Source: Thermococcus celer Vu 13 = JCM 8558
GTDB taxonomy: Archaea > Methanobacteriota_B > Thermococci > Thermococcales > Thermococcaceae
Assembly: GCF_002214365.1 (NCBI RefSeq)
Contig: NZ_CP014854.1
Span: forward strand, 1,116,001 to 1,180,000
Reading direction: 5' to 3'
DNA length: 64,000 nucleotides
The notes below the pieces were generated by a model. That model searched no databases, was not told the origin of the DNA, and saw only the letters and a program-made list of their open reading frames with translations. Every line of letters starts with the position of its first letter. Position 1 is the stretch's first letter. Shown here piece by piece: positions 8,404 to 19,245 of the stretch. The position numbers and the translations under genes were made by a program.

Positions 8404-8968
8404 CCTCATCACCCTTGAGCTCCCTCGCGAAATCCTTAAAAAGCGTATCCGATTTTATGCTCCTCACCCTGTCGTACTCCCTTTTCAGGGCCTCGTAATT
8501 GTCCCTGGAGAGCTTGGCCAGGTCCATCATTAGGTGCTTTTCTTCACCGGAGAGCCGACCGGCAAGGTACGAATACACCCGCTCGCCCAGCTTTTCGAGC
8601 TCCATAACGACCTCCAGAACCGCGAGGTAGTCCCCCACGGTTTTTAATTCGAACCTCCTATTAAGGAAGGTCCTGCTCCATTCACGGGTTTCACCCTCAG
8701 ATTCCAGATTGGGGTACAGCTTCCTGACCACCCTCCAGAGTTTTTCCCCTTCCCGGAGCTTCTTTTCCACGAAATCCCTAAACTTCACTCCCCAGTAGCT
8801 CCTTGGAAGCGTATTCTCCAGAAGGATGTATATCCCCACCGAATATTCCTCGCTTCGGATGAGATACGATAGAACCTCGGGAAACGGCCTCCTTGAGACA
8901 TCACTTAGAACGGCCTTTATCTCCTCGAAGGCATCATCGTTCATAAAGGCCTCGAGGGGTGCGGGCAT
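8393..8968 (-). CDS. Conserved hypothetical alpha-helical protein
   Basis: 191 residues from the ATG at 8968, which has GGTGATGTC directly before it; an upstream in-frame ATG at 8998 is less likely. The protein is charged and predicted all-helical. Residues about 115-185 show a heptad-like pattern reminiscent of four-helix bundle (ferritin-like) proteins, with Glu residues in EVVMELEKLGERVY and EEKHLMMDLAK, but the full di-iron EXXH pairs cannot be confirmed. No named family recognised. It overlaps the M20 peptidase gene by 11 nt and is probably co-transcribed with it. Confidence 0.6.
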   Translation of the reverse strand: MPAPLEAFMNDDAFEEIKAVLSDVSRRPFPEVLSYLIRSEEYSVGIYILLENTLPRSYWGVKFRDFVEKKLREGEKLWRVVRKLYPNLESEGETREWSRTFLNRRFELKTVGDYLAVLEVVMELEKLGERVYSYLAGRLSGEEKHLMMDLAKLSRDNYEALKREYDRVRSIKSDTLFKDFARELKGDEDGS

Positions 8969-9016
8969 GACATCACCACGGGGAGATATAACGTCCAACT
9001 AAAAAAACGTTTTGGA

Positions 9017-9094
9017 TGGTGGACCGGGCGGGATTTGAACCCGCGGCCTCCGCCTTGCGAGGGCGGCGCTCGTACCAGGCTGAGCTACCGGCCC
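9017..9094 (-). tRNA. tRNA-Ala (anticodon CGC)
   Basis: On the minus strand the acceptor GGGCCGG pairs with CCGGTCC, giving the G3:U70 wobble pair that is the alanine identity element. The anticodon stem is CCGCC/GGCGG around loop CTCGCAA, anticodon CGC. The T arm GCGGG-TTCAAAT-CCCGC is intact, the discriminator is A and CCA is encoded (9017-9019). A TATA-like CTTTTAAACC lies about 30 nt upstream. The next gene upstream encodes the Ala-tRNA editing protein AlaX. Confidence 0.96.
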
Positions 9095-9157
9095 GTGCCC
9101 GGTAATAGTGAAAAGGGCAGGGTTTAAAAGCTTTCCGTTGAGCGGGTGGTTCAGGGG

Positions 9158-10381
9158 TCATCCAAGGTAATCCCCCAGGGCCCTGCGGGCTACTTTCAGC
9201 ACTTCCTCCGGCGGGGCCTTAAAGCCGCCGCCCCTCGCGAGGATCTCACTGCCACCTCCACCTCCCCCGACCTCGGAAAGAACCTTCTCCAGCAGGTCTT
9301 TCATAGACGGCCCTTTAACCTCGCGGTTCCTGGCGAATACCACGTAGTTCTCCCCGGCAACAAGGACGATGGTTCCCGGGTTTCTGTCAACGAGGTGCAC
9401 AACGAAGGCCTGGGCGTCCTTCATCGGGGCATCCTCAACGTAAGAGATTACCCTAATTCCGTTGATCTCCTCGGCATCGTCCAGCAGGGCGCGGGCCTTC
9501 CAGTCCCAGAGTTCCCTCCTGAGGGCGTTCTTTTCATCCTCGAGTTCGCCCATTTCCTCCCTGAGCTCCCTCACCCTTTCAACGAGGGGGCGGTTCTTGT
9601 TGGGCATCTCGTCGAGGCTCTCCCAGTAATCCGATAGGATATCGTTGAGGTACCTAATGGCCCTGTTCCCAGCCACGAACTCGATGCGCCAGAGTTTCCT
9701 GCTCTTCCTGTAAAAACGAACCACCTTAATCAGGCCCACTTCCCGCGTGCTCCTCACGTGCGTCCCGCCGCAGGGGATGACGTCAACCCCCGGGATGGAG
9801 ACTATCCTTATGGGTGGCTTGACCTTATCGGAGAGCCCTTTCCGGAGCCTCTGCCGGAGCTCATCGGGAAGCTCATCGTAAACCTCGACCTCAACCGGAA
9901 GGTCCGACCACACGATTTCGTTGGCCCTCCTTTCAACCTCAAGAACGGTCTCCCAGGTGAGCTCCCCGGGGTAGTCTATCTCTATCTTGTTGTACTCCGC
10001 GAATATCTGAAAGCCGGTCGTGCCGGCATCGTGGAGATCCTTGAAGACCGCCGAGAGGATGTGCTGTCCCGTGTGCTGACGCATGTTCTCGTAGCGCCAT
10101 TCCGCATCGAGAATCAGCCTGACGGGCTCTCCCTGCTCGGGAAGACGTCCCTCAAGCCTTCCCTCGTGCCATATCTCGTCCTTTCCCTCGACCCGCTCAA
10201 CGGTTATCCTGAACCCCTCGCCCGCTATTATTCCCCTGTCGGAGGGTTGACCTCCTCCTTCGGGGTAGAAAATCGTCCTGTCGAGCAGGACCCTTACGTT
10301 TTTCCCCTTTCTTTCGGTCCTCTCCACCTTCGCCCCGGCCTCCCAGAGGTAGGCGTTCCTGTAGAACAGCCTCTCCGTCAT
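9158..10381 (-). CDS. alaX: Alanyl-tRNA editing protein AlaX (long form with DHHA1 domain)
   Basis: 407 residues from the ATG at 10381, with GGTGGTGAC just before it. Editing-site zinc ligands are in the usual order: H103 and H107 (RQHTGQH), C204 and H208 (CGGTH). The N-terminal FYPEGGGQPSDRG motif matches the AlaRS beta-barrel. Residues about 250-300 form a coiled coil, followed by a DHHA1-like C-terminus with a run of Gly (about 380-395). AlaX deacylates mischarged Ser- or Gly-tRNA(Ala) in trans; the long form resembles AlaX-L. It overlaps the end of atpD by no bases but is close behind (48 nt), and lies directly before tRNA-Ala. Confidence 0.93.
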   Translation of the reverse strand: MTERLFYRNAYLWEAGAKVERTERKGKNVRVLLDRTIFYPEGGGQPSDRGIIAGEGFRITVERVEGKDEIWHEGRLEGRLPEQGEPVRLILDAEWRYENMRQHTGQHILSAVFKDLHDAGTTGFQIFAEYNKIEIDYPGELTWETVLEVERRANEIVWSDLPVEVEVYDELPDELRQRLRKGLSDKVKPPIRIVSIPGVDVIPCGGTHVRSTREVGLIKVVRFYRKSRKLWRIEFVAGNRAIRYLNDILSDYWESLDEMPNKNRPLVERVRELREEMGELEDEKNALRRELWDWKARALLDDAEEINGIRVISYVEDAPMKDAQAFVVHLVDRNPGTIVLVAGENYVVFARNREVKGPSMKDLLEKVLSEVGGGGGGSEILARGGGFKAPPEEVLKVARRALGDYLG

Positions 10382-10428
10382 GTCACCACCGGAGGGAAAA
10401 GGAGGGCAGGGAATAAAAGGGTTGTTCC

Positions 10429-11076
10429 TCACGAACTCCCGGCTCTGGCCTCTATAAGGGCCTTAACGCGCTTGAGCCTGAAGAAGTTCTCGCGCTCCAT
10501 CTCGTCGAGGCGCTGTTTGATGAACTTAACCGTGGCCTCCATGCGCGGGATTATGATGTACTCGAGGGCGTTGACGCGCCTTTTGGTGACCTCTATCTCC
10601 CTGCCGAGCCTCTTCAGCGTTTCCTCCACCTCGGCCAGACGGACCGCTAAGTCGAGGACCTCCTCGAACTTCCCGGCCGCGAGGTCGACCTTTGTCGAGC
10701 TCGAAACGAAGGCGTAACCGCGCTCGTTCGCGCTCCTCCTGAAGGACTCGGCCTCGATGAGCGGAACCGGAACTCCCATGACGTTCCTGCTCTTTATCTC
10801 GACCTCCCCGTTGGGGTTGACGGAGAGACTTATCTCCCTGAGGCGAAGGGTTCCGACGTCTATCTCCGCCGCCTGGAGAGCGCTGAAGGCCTCGGCCATC
10901 TTCTGCCCCAGTTCCCTCCTGAGCCTGAGGGCCTCGTCGTATATCGTGAAGAACTCCATCACCAGGGCGTCCTGCTTGTCCTTCAGGAGCTTGTGGCCTT
11001 TCCGGGCGAGGGTTATGCGTCTCTTGAGGTTAAGGAGCTCCATACGCGTTGGCTTCACGTTGAGTAGTTCTGCCAT
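10429..11076 (-). CDS. atpD: A-type ATP synthase subunit D (central stalk)
   Basis: 215 residues starting [15 protein letters not shown]; the start follows GGTGGTCGAG. The long N- and C-terminal helices ([28 protein letters not shown] at the start, ending [11 protein letters not shown]) form the antiparallel coiled coil that rotates inside the A3B3 head. Length is normal. It is the last gene of the nine-gene operon, 26 nt after atpB. Confidence 0.95.
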   Translation of the reverse strand: MAELLNVKPTRMELLNLKRRITLARKGHKLLKDKQDALVMEFFTIYDEALRLRRELGQKMAEAFSALQAAEIDVGTLRLREISLSVNPNGEVEIKSRNVMGVPVPLIEAESFRRSANERGYAFVSSSTKVDLAAGKFEEVLDLAVRLAEVEETLKRLGREIEVTKRRVNALEYIIIPRMEATVKFIKQRLDEMERENFFRLKRVKALIEARAGSS

Positions 11077-11102
11077 CTCGACCACCTAAGGGTTAAGGGA
11101 GG

Positions 11103-12494
11103 TCAGCCCTCCCTCTTCCTGTACTTGGGGTGGTACTTGAGGATGTACTCCTTCCTGACGCGCTTGAGCTCGCTCTCCGGCAGTTCCGCGAGGAGCTCCC
11201 AGCCGAGGTCGAGGGTCTCGAAGATGCTCCTGTCCTCGTCGTAGCGCTGGGCGACGAATTCCTTCTCGAATCTGTCCGCGAACTTTAGGTACTTCCTGTC
11301 CGTCTCGCTCAGGGCCTCCTCGCCGACGACCGCCACGAGGTCCCTCAGCGAGCGTCCCTCGGCGTAGGCCGCGTAGAGCTGCTGGCTGAGCTGTGGGTGA
11401 TCCTCCCTGGTCATGCCCTTACCGATACCGTCCTTCATCAGACGGCTGAGGCTCGGGAGGACGTCGATTGGCGGATAGATGCCCTTCCTGTGGAGCTCCC
11501 TGCTGAGGACTATCTGGCCCTCGGTGATGTAACCCGTGAGATCGGGAATCGGGTGGGTTATGTCATCATCTGGCATCGTCAGGATGGGCACCTGGGTTAT
11601 GCTTCCCTTCCTGCCCCTGACGCGGCCCGCGCGCTCGTAGATGGTGGCCAGGTCAGTGTACATGTAACCCGGATAACCGCGCCTTCCGGGAACCTCTTCC
11701 CTCGCGGCGGATATCTCACGCAGAGCCTCGGCGTAGTTGGTCATGTCCGTGAGTATGACGAGGACCTGCATGTCGTAGTCGAAGGCGAGGTATTCCGCAA
11801 CCGTGAGGGCCATACGTGGGGTGATGATACGCTCGATGGCAGGGTCGTCCGCCAGGTTGAGGAAGAGGACGGCCCTCTCTATTGCCCCCGTCTCCTCGAA
11901 GCTCTTCTTGAAGAAGTTGGCCTCCTCGTAGGTGATACCCATCGCCGCGAAGACCACAGCGAACTTCTCCTCCTCGCCGAGGACCTTCGCCTGCCTGGCT
12001 ATCTGGGCGGCGAGCATGTTGTGGGGAAGACCGGAACCGCTGAAGATCGGGAGCTTCTGACCGCGGATGAGGGTGTTCATTCCGTCTATCGCGCTCACAC
12101 CCGTCTGGATGAAGTCCCTCGGGTAGGCCCTTGCGACCGGGTTGAGGGGAGCACCGTGGACGTCTCTCCTGTCCTCGGGGATTATATCGGGCCCGCCGTC
12201 TATGGGCTTTCCGATGCCGTTGAAGACCCTGCCGAGCATGTCCATCGAGACCGGAACCTTGAGGGTCTCGCCGGTGAAGCGGACGCGGGTGCTCTTAACG
12301 TCGAGGTCCCTCGTGCCCTCGAAGACCTGGACTATCGCCATGTCTTCCCTGGCCTCGAGGACCTGTCCCTTCCTCTTCTCTCCATCCTGGGTCTCCACCT
12401 CGACGACCTCACCGTAGGCGACGCCCTTAACGCCCTGAACTATCATGAGCGGGCCGTAGATCTTGCTAACGGTCGAGTACTCCATTCCCGGCAT
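11103..12494 (-). CDS. atpB: A-type ATP synthase subunit B (regulatory, non-catalytic)
   Basis: 463 residues beginning [19 protein letters not shown]. The upstream GTG and ATG at 12503 and 12500 belong to the ribosome-binding segment GTGATG and are rejected. As expected for the B subunit, the P-loop region is degenerate (FSGSGLPHN in place of GxxxxGKT). [13 protein letters not shown] and [19 protein letters not shown] are hallmark stretches. It forms the A3B3 hexamer with AtpA. The start lies 6 nt from the atpA stop. Confidence 0.97.
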   Translation of the reverse strand: MPGMEYSTVSKIYGPLMIVQGVKGVAYGEVVEVETQDGEKRKGQVLEAREDMAIVQVFEGTRDLDVKSTRVRFTGETLKVPVSMDMLGRVFNGIGKPIDGGPDIIPEDRRDVHGAPLNPVARAYPRDFIQTGVSAIDGMNTLIRGQKLPIFSGSGLPHNMLAAQIARQAKVLGEEEKFAVVFAAMGITYEEANFFKKSFEETGAIERAVLFLNLADDPAIERIITPRMALTVAEYLAFDYDMQVLVILTDMTNYAEALREISAAREEVPGRRGYPGYMYTDLATIYERAGRVRGRKGSITQVPILTMPDDDITHPIPDLTGYITEGQIVLSRELHRKGIYPPIDVLPSLSRLMKDGIGKGMTREDHPQLSQQLYAAYAEGRSLRDLVAVVGEEALSETDRKYLKFADRFEKEFVAQRYDEDRSIFETLDLGWELLAELPESELKRVRKEYILKYHPKYRKREG

Positions 12495-12499
12495 CGACA

Positions 12500-14257
12500 T
12501 CACGCTCCGTACCTCTTAAAGAGCTCCTCAAACTGCTCGTTGGTCTCGTCGATGAGGGCCCTGACCTTCTCCACATCCGGCTCGAACTTCATACGGCCTA
12601 TCTTCTCCCTCACGGGGAGCTTGGCTATCTCCTCAACCGGAACTCCCCTGTCGACGGCCTCCATGGTTCTGTCGTAGAAGTTCAGGATGACCCTCATCAT
12701 CGTGACCTGCTTTTTCGGCGGACAGTAGGTGTCGACCTCGTCGAAGGCGTCCTGCTGGAGGTAGTCCTCACGGAGCATCCTCGTGACTATGAGAACGGCC
12801 TTCTCCTTATCTGGCAAAGCATCGGGACCGACGATCCTGACTATCTCCTGGAGCTCGGCCTCCTTCTGGAGGAGGGCCATGGCCTGGTCGCGCATCTTCC
12901 TCCACTCGGGGTCAACGTTCTTATGCCACCAGTCCTGAACGGCATCGAGGTAGAGGGAGTAGCTCCTGAGCCAGTTGATGGCCGGGAAGTGCCTCCTCCT
13001 CGCCAGGTCGGCGTCCAGGGCCCAGAAGACCTTAACGACCCTGAGCGTGTTCTGGACGACGGGCTCGCTGAAGTCACCGCCGGGCGGCGAGACCGCTCCT
13101 ATGACGGAGACGCTTCCAACCCTCTCGTCGCTCCCGAGGGTGACCACCCTGCCGGCGCGCTCGTAGAACTCGGCTATCTTGCTCGCGAGGTAAGCTGGGT
13201 AACCCTCCTCACCCGGCATCTCCTCGAGACGGCCGGATATCTCACGGAGCGCCTCGGCCCACCTGCTCGTCGAATCGGCCATCAAAGCCACGTCGTAACC
13301 CTGGTCACGGAAGTACTCGGCTATCGTGATTCCGGTGTAAATTGAAGCCTCACGGGCGGCGACTGGCATGTTCGAGGTGTTGGCTATGAGAACGGTCCTC
13401 TCCATGAGGGGCTTCCCGGTCTTCGGGTCCTTCAGCTTGGGGAACTCCTCAAGGACGTCGGTCATCTCGTTCCCGCGCTCGCCGCAACCGATGTAGACGA
13501 CGACCTGGGCGTCGCTCCACTTGGCCAGCTGGTGCTGGGTAACGGTCTTCCCGGAACCGAAGGGGCCCGGAATGGCGGCGGTTCCACCCTTCGCCTGGCT
13601 GAAGAAGGTGTCGATTGTCCTCTGACCCGTGATGAGAGGAACCTCGGGCGGGAGCTTCATCCTGTAGGGCCTCTTCACACGGACGGGCCAGCGGTGGTAC
13701 ATCTTGAGTTCCTCGATGCTCCCGTCGGCCTTCTTCACCCTCGCTATGACCTCCTCGATGGTGTACTCGCCCTCCTCGGCTATCTCAACTACCTCTCCCT
13801 CAACCCCCGGCGGAACTAAGATCCTGTGCTCGATGATGCTGGTCTCGGGAACGACGCCGAGGACGTCGCCGCCGGTTACCCTGTCCCCAACCTTAACCTT
13901 TGGGGTGAAGTGCCACTTCTTGTCCCTCGGCAGGGGCGGGGCGGTGAGACCCCTCGCGATGAAGTCACCGCTGAGCTTCCTTAGGGCCTCAAGGGGCCTC
14001 TGGATACCGTCGTACATTGACGTGAGGAGTCCGGGGCCGAGCTCAACGCTCAGAGAGGCGCCGGTTCCCTCGACGGGCTCGCCGGGCCTGATTCCGGACG
14101 TCTCCTCGTAGACCTGGATGACTGCTCTGTCGCCCTCAAGGCGGATTATCTCCCCTATGAGGCCCATTTCGCCGACGCGAACCACCTCGTACATCTTGCT
14201 TCCTCTCATTTCGTCGGCAACAACCAAAGGACCGGTAACGCGAATTATCCTTCCCAT
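12500..14257 (-). CDS. atpA: A-type ATP synthase catalytic subunit A
   Basis: 585 residues with Walker A GPFGSGKT at 231-238. The extended non-homologous region typical of A/V-type catalytic subunits is present (about 115-205). The arginine/Glu region [14 protein letters not shown] and the [27 protein letters not shown] stretch (given here only by its landmarks DSTSRW and GEEGYP) are intact. No intein interrupts the P-loop, although this gene often carries one in related archaea. Couples ATP synthesis to ion flow through the AtpI/AtpK membrane part. Confidence 0.98.
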   Translation of the reverse strand: MGRIIRVTGPLVVADEMRGSKMYEVVRVGEMGLIGEIIRLEGDRAVIQVYEETSGIRPGEPVEGTGASLSVELGPGLLTSMYDGIQRPLEALRKLSGDFIARGLTAPPLPRDKKWHFTPKVKVGDRVTGGDVLGVVPETSIIEHRILVPPGVEGEVVEIAEEGEYTIEEVIARVKKADGSIEELKMYHRWPVRVKRPYRMKLPPEVPLITGQRTIDTFFSQAKGGTAAIPGPFGSGKTVTQHQLAKWSDAQVVVYIGCGERGNEMTDVLEEFPKLKDPKTGKPLMERTVLIANTSNMPVAAREASIYTGITIAEYFRDQGYDVALMADSTSRWAEALREISGRLEEMPGEEGYPAYLASKIAEFYERAGRVVTLGSDERVGSVSVIGAVSPPGGDFSEPVVQNTLRVVKVFWALDADLARRRHFPAINWLRSYSLYLDAVQDWWHKNVDPEWRKMRDQAMALLQKEAELQEIVRIVGPDALPDKEKAVLIVTRMLREDYLQQDAFDEVDTYCPPKKQVTMMRVILNFYDRTMEAVDRGVPVEEIAKLPVREKIGRMKFEPDVEKVRALIDETNEQFEELFKRYGA

Positions 14258-14263
14258 CTTCCT

Positions 14264-14572
14264 TCACCTCTTCAGTTCAACACCTATTGCCCTCCTAACT
14301 ATCTCCTTGATGGCCTCCTCACCAAGCCTGGAGCCGGACTTGTCCGGGATCTGAAGGATGATCGGAACCGTTACATCGGGGAGTTCGACCCTCCCAACGA
14401 ATCTCTCGGATATCAGGATTATCCCTATATCGTCCCTCTCGACGAGTTCCTTCAGCTTGTTCCTGAGGCGCTCCATCTCCAGGGGGGTATCCCCGAAGGA
14501 GTAAACCTCGTGGGCACCTGCCAGCCTGAAGCCGAGCGCCGTGTCCCTGTCGCCGAGCACTGCTATCTTCAT
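14264..14572 (-). CDS. atpF: A-type ATP synthase subunit F
   Basis: 102 residues, [19 protein letters not shown], with the Rossmann-like alternating fold of subunit F and the conserved IILISERF segment (about residues 50-57). Subunit F attaches to the central stalk subunit D and activates the head. It overlaps the atpC stop by 4 nt (ATGA) and precedes atpA by 6 nt. Confidence 0.95.
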   Translation of the reverse strand: MKIAVLGDRDTALGFRLAGAHEVYSFGDTPLEMERLRNKLKELVERDDIGIILISERFVGRVELPDVTVPIILQIPDKSGSRLGEEAIKEIVRRAIGVELKR

Positions 14573-15669
14573 GAGACATCACCCACGAGCTCCTTTATCC
14601 TCTCCGGGTGAACGCCATCCTCAATGAGCTTCGCCATGGCCCCGAGTTTCCTGACCTCTCTCTCCTTCTGGAGGATGTAGCCAAGGGGCGTGGCGACGCT
14701 GAGCGGGTAGAACCTGGCGAGTTCCTTCATCCTCCGGAGGATGTAATCCTCGAGCGTTCTCTCGAGGACGCTGAGGTCCCTCTCGACCTCCTCCCTGACG
14801 TCCCTGATGACCTTACCGTACCTGGTGGAATCGAGCTCGGCCAGGGCCATGCTCAGGTCCTCAACGTGCAGGAGCGGGTCGAGTTTCACGCTCCCACCGG
14901 GGATTATCAGAGATCTTAGCTCCTCCGCGCTCATCTTGGCGGACTTCCCCCGAAGGACGGTGAGTATGTTGGCCCTGTCTATCCTGAGCCTGACGAACTC
15001 CTCGAGGATAACCCTCTCCTCGCCCTTTCTCGAGAGGGCGTAGTCGAGAAGTTTCTCGTAATGCATCCTGTAAAGTTCGGTTTCGAACCTCTGAACGGAT
15101 ACCTCGCCGAGGAGCAGTCTCTGATAGGGTTCCTCGTAGGGGGTGCCCTCGAGGATGACGAGTATCTCCTCAAGGGTCTTCGCCTCGGCCATGGCCTTTA
15201 CCTTGGGCAGCATCGGGCCTATCTCGATGATGTAATCGCTCGCGACCTCTCCGCCGAGCTTCGCCTTAACCACGCTGCTGACGTTTCTGATGTCCCATTC
15301 CTCGAGCATGAGCCTGAAGAAGGGACCGACCCTCTTCGGGAGGATCTTGATCATCAGCTCGTAAGTGCCGGCGAGGGCGCTCTCGAGGGCCCTCTCTACC
15401 TCCTCAACGGTGTAGGACGAAACGTTGGCGAGGTAGTCCCTGTAGTCCGTATCCTCAAGGCCGACGACGAAGTTCTGCAACGTTCTGCTCTCGGCCAGCT
15501 CGTTGAAGCGCTGCTCCGTGAGGAGTTTCGCCTCCATGGCACTTATCCGGGCGTTCGGGTAGGAGTAGGGGGTGTACTTCCAGAGTATCGCGGTCGTCTT
15601 GTACCCCACCCAAGTGAACACCAGGGCCAAAGTTGTGTCGAGGATTCCCGTTACCGCTCCCACTTCCAT
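14569..15669 (-). CDS. atpC: A-type ATP synthase subunit C (central stalk adaptor)
   Basis: 366 residues from the ATG at 15669 with GGTGAGGTTA just upstream; an ATG-like codon 9 nt earlier lies inside that site. All-helical. Subunit C is the funnel-shaped socket that joins subunits D/F to the c-ring. The hydrophobic N-terminal stretch (about residues 5-22) is common to archaeal homologues. It overlaps atpF by 4 nt and lies 5 nt after atpE. Confidence 0.94.
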   Translation of the reverse strand: MEVGAVTGILDTTLALVFTWVGYKTTAILWKYTPYSYPNARISAMEAKLLTEQRFNELAESRTLQNFVVGLEDTDYRDYLANVSSYTVEEVERALESALAGTYELMIKILPKRVGPFFRLMLEEWDIRNVSSVVKAKLGGEVASDYIIEIGPMLPKVKAMAEAKTLEEILVILEGTPYEEPYQRLLLGEVSVQRFETELYRMHYEKLLDYALSRKGEERVILEEFVRLRIDRANILTVLRGKSAKMSAEELRSLIIPGGSVKLDPLLHVEDLSMALAELDSTRYGKVIRDVREEVERDLSVLERTLEDYILRRMKELARFYPLSVATPLGYILQKEREVRKLGAMAKLIEDGVHPERIKELVGDVS

Positions 15670-15674
15670 TAACC

Positions 15675-16286
15675 TCACCCGAAGAGAGCCTTGGCTATCT
15701 CCGCCCTCAGCTCGCTCTCAAGCCGTCCTATCCTCGCCTCAAAGGTGTTGTCCACCCTGACCGAACCGTCGATGGTCTCAACGAGGACGCCGCCTATGCT
15801 GGACAGGGGTTCACCGAGGGTTATCTCCACGTTTCTACCGGCCTTCTCCGAAACCGCCGCCCTAAACTCCTCGAGCCTGGCCTCGATGAGCCTGAGGGTC
15901 CTTTCGTTGGAGCGAGCCACGACGCTCCCAGTCCCGAGCTCCTCGATGGCCCCCGCGGTGAGTTCAACGAGCATGGGGAAGTACTCCTCATCCGGGAGCT
16001 CCGCGAGTCTATCCTTGAGGGCGGTTATCACCTCGCGGATGAGACTCTCCTGAACCTCAAGGCGCTTCCTCCTGACCTCAAGGCGAGCGCCGGCTATTAT
16101 GCGCTGTTTTTCGGTCTCGGCCTGGGTCCTGGCCTTTCTGAGGATCCACTCGGCTTTTGCCTCTCCCCTCTTCTTCGCCTCCTCCTTGATCTTCTCCGCC
16201 TCTTTCTGGGCCTCGCTGATTATGTACTGTATCTTCCGCTCCGCTTCCCTGTTAATCTCCTGAATGATGGGCTCTGCCCCTTCCAT
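15675..16286 (-). CDS. atpE: A-type ATP synthase subunit E (peripheral stalk)
   Basis: 203 residues with a strong GGAGGAAGGAGG before the ATG. The N-terminal 100 residues are a right-handed coiled coil rich in Glu/Lys/Ala (EAQKEAEKIKEEAKKRGEAK) that pairs with subunit H; the C-terminal globular domain (about 105-203) binds the A3B3 head. Normal length. It lies 5 nt before atpC. Confidence 0.95.
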   Translation of the reverse strand: MEGAEPIIQEINREAERKIQYIISEAQKEAEKIKEEAKKRGEAKAEWILRKARTQAETEKQRIIAGARLEVRRKRLEVQESLIREVITALKDRLAELPDEEYFPMLVELTAGAIEELGTGSVVARSNERTLRLIEARLEEFRAAVSEKAGRNVEITLGEPLSSIGGVLVETIDGSVRVDNTFEARIGRLESELRAEIAKALFG

Positions 16287-16326
16287 CCTCCTTCCTCCCT
16301 GAGGTTATAAAGAAAGTTTAGTGGAG

Positions 16327-16815
<489 letters not shown>

Positions 16816-18804
16816 TCATGCACCTCCTTTAACTTCAAACTCCAGTTCGGAAACCTCTCTTTTTGCCCTGAAGGGCTCGAAGGGTTTACCATCACCTGAA
16901 TAGAAAGTACCGAAAAACTCAACGTACTGCAAACGGAGCGAGTGAACGAACGCTCCGAGGGCGTTGATGGCGACCGAAAACAGCTGGCCGCCGACAAAAA
17001 GTACGAGTCCAATGACTATGCCTATCGGAACGGGGCCGATGTTTATACCCCACACCATCTGGGTGAGCACGTTGACGACCATCGCTATTCCGGCCGTGGC
17101 GAGGGCGAGGGCCATGAGCCTCGCGTAACTTAGCCAGCTACCCACGAAGCCGAAGAAGTCCGAGATCACGAGGAGCGCCGCCAGTGCACCGTTCTTGAGC
17201 TCGCTGAGCACGAAGAGCACCAGACCCGCCCCGAAAAGGGCCTTTCCTGGCATCTCAAAGGCCGGATTCCTGGTACCGAGGAACAGGGTGGTAATCCCGA
17301 GTATTATGAGCATCCAGGAGAGCTGATCGAGTATAGCTTCCTTCACCTCGCCGTTCCTGAGCTTGACGATGAAGCCGACGGTGTAGCCCGTGAAGAGGTG
17401 GGCTATGCCTATCGCGAGGGCCAGTTCGAGCACCACGAGGGCGTCCCTGAATGTGTCCCACACGCGCGGAACGCTGAATCCCGCGAGGTCAAGGGCGTTG
17501 CCGAAGTAGCTGCCGAAGAGCACTCCCATGCCCATGGTGAAGAAAGAGCTCACGAGCAGGGTGTAGGCGAACTTGTAGGTGCCGTCGTTGAACTTCTTAT
17601 GGCCCTTGACGAGGAGGGCCGCGATTATCGCTATTATGAGGCCGTACATGAAGTCGGTGAGCATGAAGCCGAAGAAGAACGAGTAAGTGAAGGCTATTAT
17701 CGGCGTGGGGTCTATCTCGTTGTACTTGGGGACGCCGTACATCTGGGTGAGCATCTCGAAGGGCCTGGCCCAAGATGGGTTCCTCAGCTTTATCGGGATC
17801 TCGTCGAGTTCATCCTCCGTGGGCTCCCGGATGTTGATGTAGGCCTTTCCGCCGGTTACCCGCTTGATGCCCTCGAGAACCTCCGGAACGTTCTTTCTCG
17901 GTAGCCAGCCGGTCAGGGCGAAGGTCATGTTAGTTCTGGCGAGCATCGGGAGGACGGTCGCCTTGTCGCGCTCGTTCTCCATGAGCTCCTGGTAGAAGAC
18001 GACGTCATCGTAGTACTTCCCGGCCAGCGCTTCCGCGTCCTTCCTGGCCCTCTCGAGTTCCTCCTCCTTCTCGCTTAGCTTCTCCTCGTACGCCCTGATG
18101 AGCTCCCTCGGCGTTCCCTCCCCCTCGGGAACTTCAATTCTCTCGAGGGAGTACTTGGCCAGAATAGGGTTGGCCTTCTCGTAATCCTTGCGCAGAAAGA
18201 CGAAAACGGCCAGAACTTTGTCCTTCAGTTCCTTTGAAACTATGACCGCCCGCTTTGCCGTGGCCTCCGTAACCTCCTCGACGAGGGGTTTGAACCTGTT
18301 CCTCTCAACGGTTCCCACGACGATTTCGATCATGTCGGTTGAGCGGAGGTAAGAAACGTCGAGGTCGATGAGCGAGAGGAGCTCCAGAACCGCTATCTCT
18401 CCCTTTATCCTCTCGATCTCCGTCTGGGTGGCGGTTATCCTCCCCTCTACGGCCTTTATCTCGGGTTCGACCGTGGAAAGAAATCTCTCGACGTCCTTTA
18501 TGAGCTCCTCGATTCCCCTGTACCGGTATCTTTTTTTCTCCGTCTCCCTGGGAAATATGAACTCCCTGATTCCCCCGCCGGATGACTTTCTGTGGGCCTT
18601 CAAGAAATCGGCGAGCCGGGAGATGGTTATGGAGTATGAAGCGGCCTTCCTGTGGTACTCGTTGGGCGAGTCCCTCTGGGCTATCTCAACGTTGAGCTCC
18701 CTTATCTCAACCACTCCGTTCTCGTGGAGGTACGTCAGGAGGGCGTCCTTGTACCTGTTAAGGGTTATGACCTCGATCTTCACCATCTCTTCGGGCCTGA
18801 ACAT
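16816..18804 (-). CDS. atpI: A-type ATP synthase subunit I (stator a-subunit)
   Basis: 662 residues. The N-terminal 330 residues are cytosolic and include coiled coil (EEKLSEKEEELERARKDAEAL region, about 225-250). The C-terminal half has about eight TM helices, starting at FTYSFFFGFMLTDFMYG (about 370). The essential Arg on the penultimate helices is expected near HSLRLQYVEFFGTFY (about 625-640). It forms the two ion half-channels facing the AtpK ring. It follows atpH by 1 nt and precedes atpK by 3 nt. Confidence 0.96.
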   Translation of the reverse strand: MFRPEEMVKIEVITLNRYKDALLTYLHENGVVEIRELNVEIAQRDSPNEYHRKAASYSITISRLADFLKAHRKSSGGGIREFIFPRETEKKRYRYRGIEELIKDVERFLSTVEPEIKAVEGRITATQTEIERIKGEIAVLELLSLIDLDVSYLRSTDMIEIVVGTVERNRFKPLVEEVTEATAKRAVIVSKELKDKVLAVFVFLRKDYEKANPILAKYSLERIEVPEGEGTPRELIRAYEEKLSEKEEELERARKDAEALAGKYYDDVVFYQELMENERDKATVLPMLARTNMTFALTGWLPRKNVPEVLEGIKRVTGGKAYINIREPTEDELDEIPIKLRNPSWARPFEMLTQMYGVPKYNEIDPTPIIAFTYSFFFGFMLTDFMYGLIIAIIAALLVKGHKKFNDGTYKFAYTLLVSSFFTMGMGVLFGSYFGNALDLAGFSVPRVWDTFRDALVVLELALAIGIAHLFTGYTVGFIVKLRNGEVKEAILDQLSWMLIILGITTLFLGTRNPAFEMPGKALFGAGLVLFVLSELKNGALAALLVISDFFGFVGSWLSYARLMALALATAGIAMVVNVLTQMVWGINIGPVPIGIVIGLVLFVGGQLFSVAINALGAFVHSLRLQYVEFFGTFYSGDGKPFEPFRAKREVSELEFEVKGGA

Positions 18805-18805
18805 C

Positions 18806-19117
18806 TCAGCTCCCTCTTACGAGTGCTATTCCCGCGGAGATGGCCCTCTCGAAGTTGTTGGTAGCCCTGACCTTGAGCTCCTCGATCTCCGAATTTCCTG
18901 CCTCGAGGATCTTCTTTGCCTCTTTCTCACCCTCGAGGCGGGCCTTTTCGATCAGGGATTGGGCGTTCTTCTCCGCCTCCTCGATTATGCTCTTTTCAAG
19001 GGCCCTGGCCTCCTCACGGGCTTTGAGGACTATCCCCCTGGCCTCCTCCTTGGCCCTCTCTATCCGCTCTTCCGCCTCCCTTTCCGCATCGACAATACGC
19101 TTGATGACCTCCTCCAT
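18806..19117 (-). CDS. atpH: A-type ATP synthase subunit H (peripheral stalk)
   Basis: 103 residues, nearly pure coiled coil (about residues 5-85; repeating Glu/Ala/Lys/Arg in EREAEERIERAKEEARG), ending in a short strand-like tail AISAGIALVRGS. Subunit H pairs with E to form the stator stalk. It is the first gene of the ATP synthase operon; a TATA box lies about 65-75 nt upstream. Confidence 0.92.
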   Translation of the reverse strand: MEEVIKRIVDAEREAEERIERAKEEARGIVLKAREEARALEKSIIEEAEKNAQSLIEKARLEGEKEAKKILEAGNSEIEELKVRATNNFERAISAGIALVRGS

Positions 19118-19179
19118 TATTTGGCCCCCCTATGGTGAAAACAGGTGATCCTCACTCCATCCTTGGCTTCTGTAATCGG

Positions 19180-19190
19180 TTTAAATATTT
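19180..19190 (-). promoter_or_regulatory. Promoter (BRE/TATA) of the ATP synthase operon
   Basis: On the minus strand CCAAAAAATATTTAAACC forms a BRE plus TATA box, predicting initiation near 19155 and a leader of about 40 nt before atpH. It is the only strong promoter-like element before nine tightly packed genes with gaps of -4 to about 40 nt, so one long transcript is likely. Confidence 0.6.
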
Positions 19191-19245
19191 TTTGGAAGTT
19201 ACAGTTTGAAGCGGGTAACTGGGAAGAAAAGAGGGTAAAGGGGCC

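Noticed and set aside
12495-12503. GTG/ATG codons 3 and 1-2 codons upstream of the atpB start
   Set aside because: They are part of the Shine-Dalgarno segment GTGATG. The same artefact occurs at many genes here because GGTGA creates in-frame GTG or ATG codons.
12500-14257. Intein in atpA
   Set aside because: The P-loop and flanks are continuous at normal length (585 residues), so no intein is present although related archaea often have one there.
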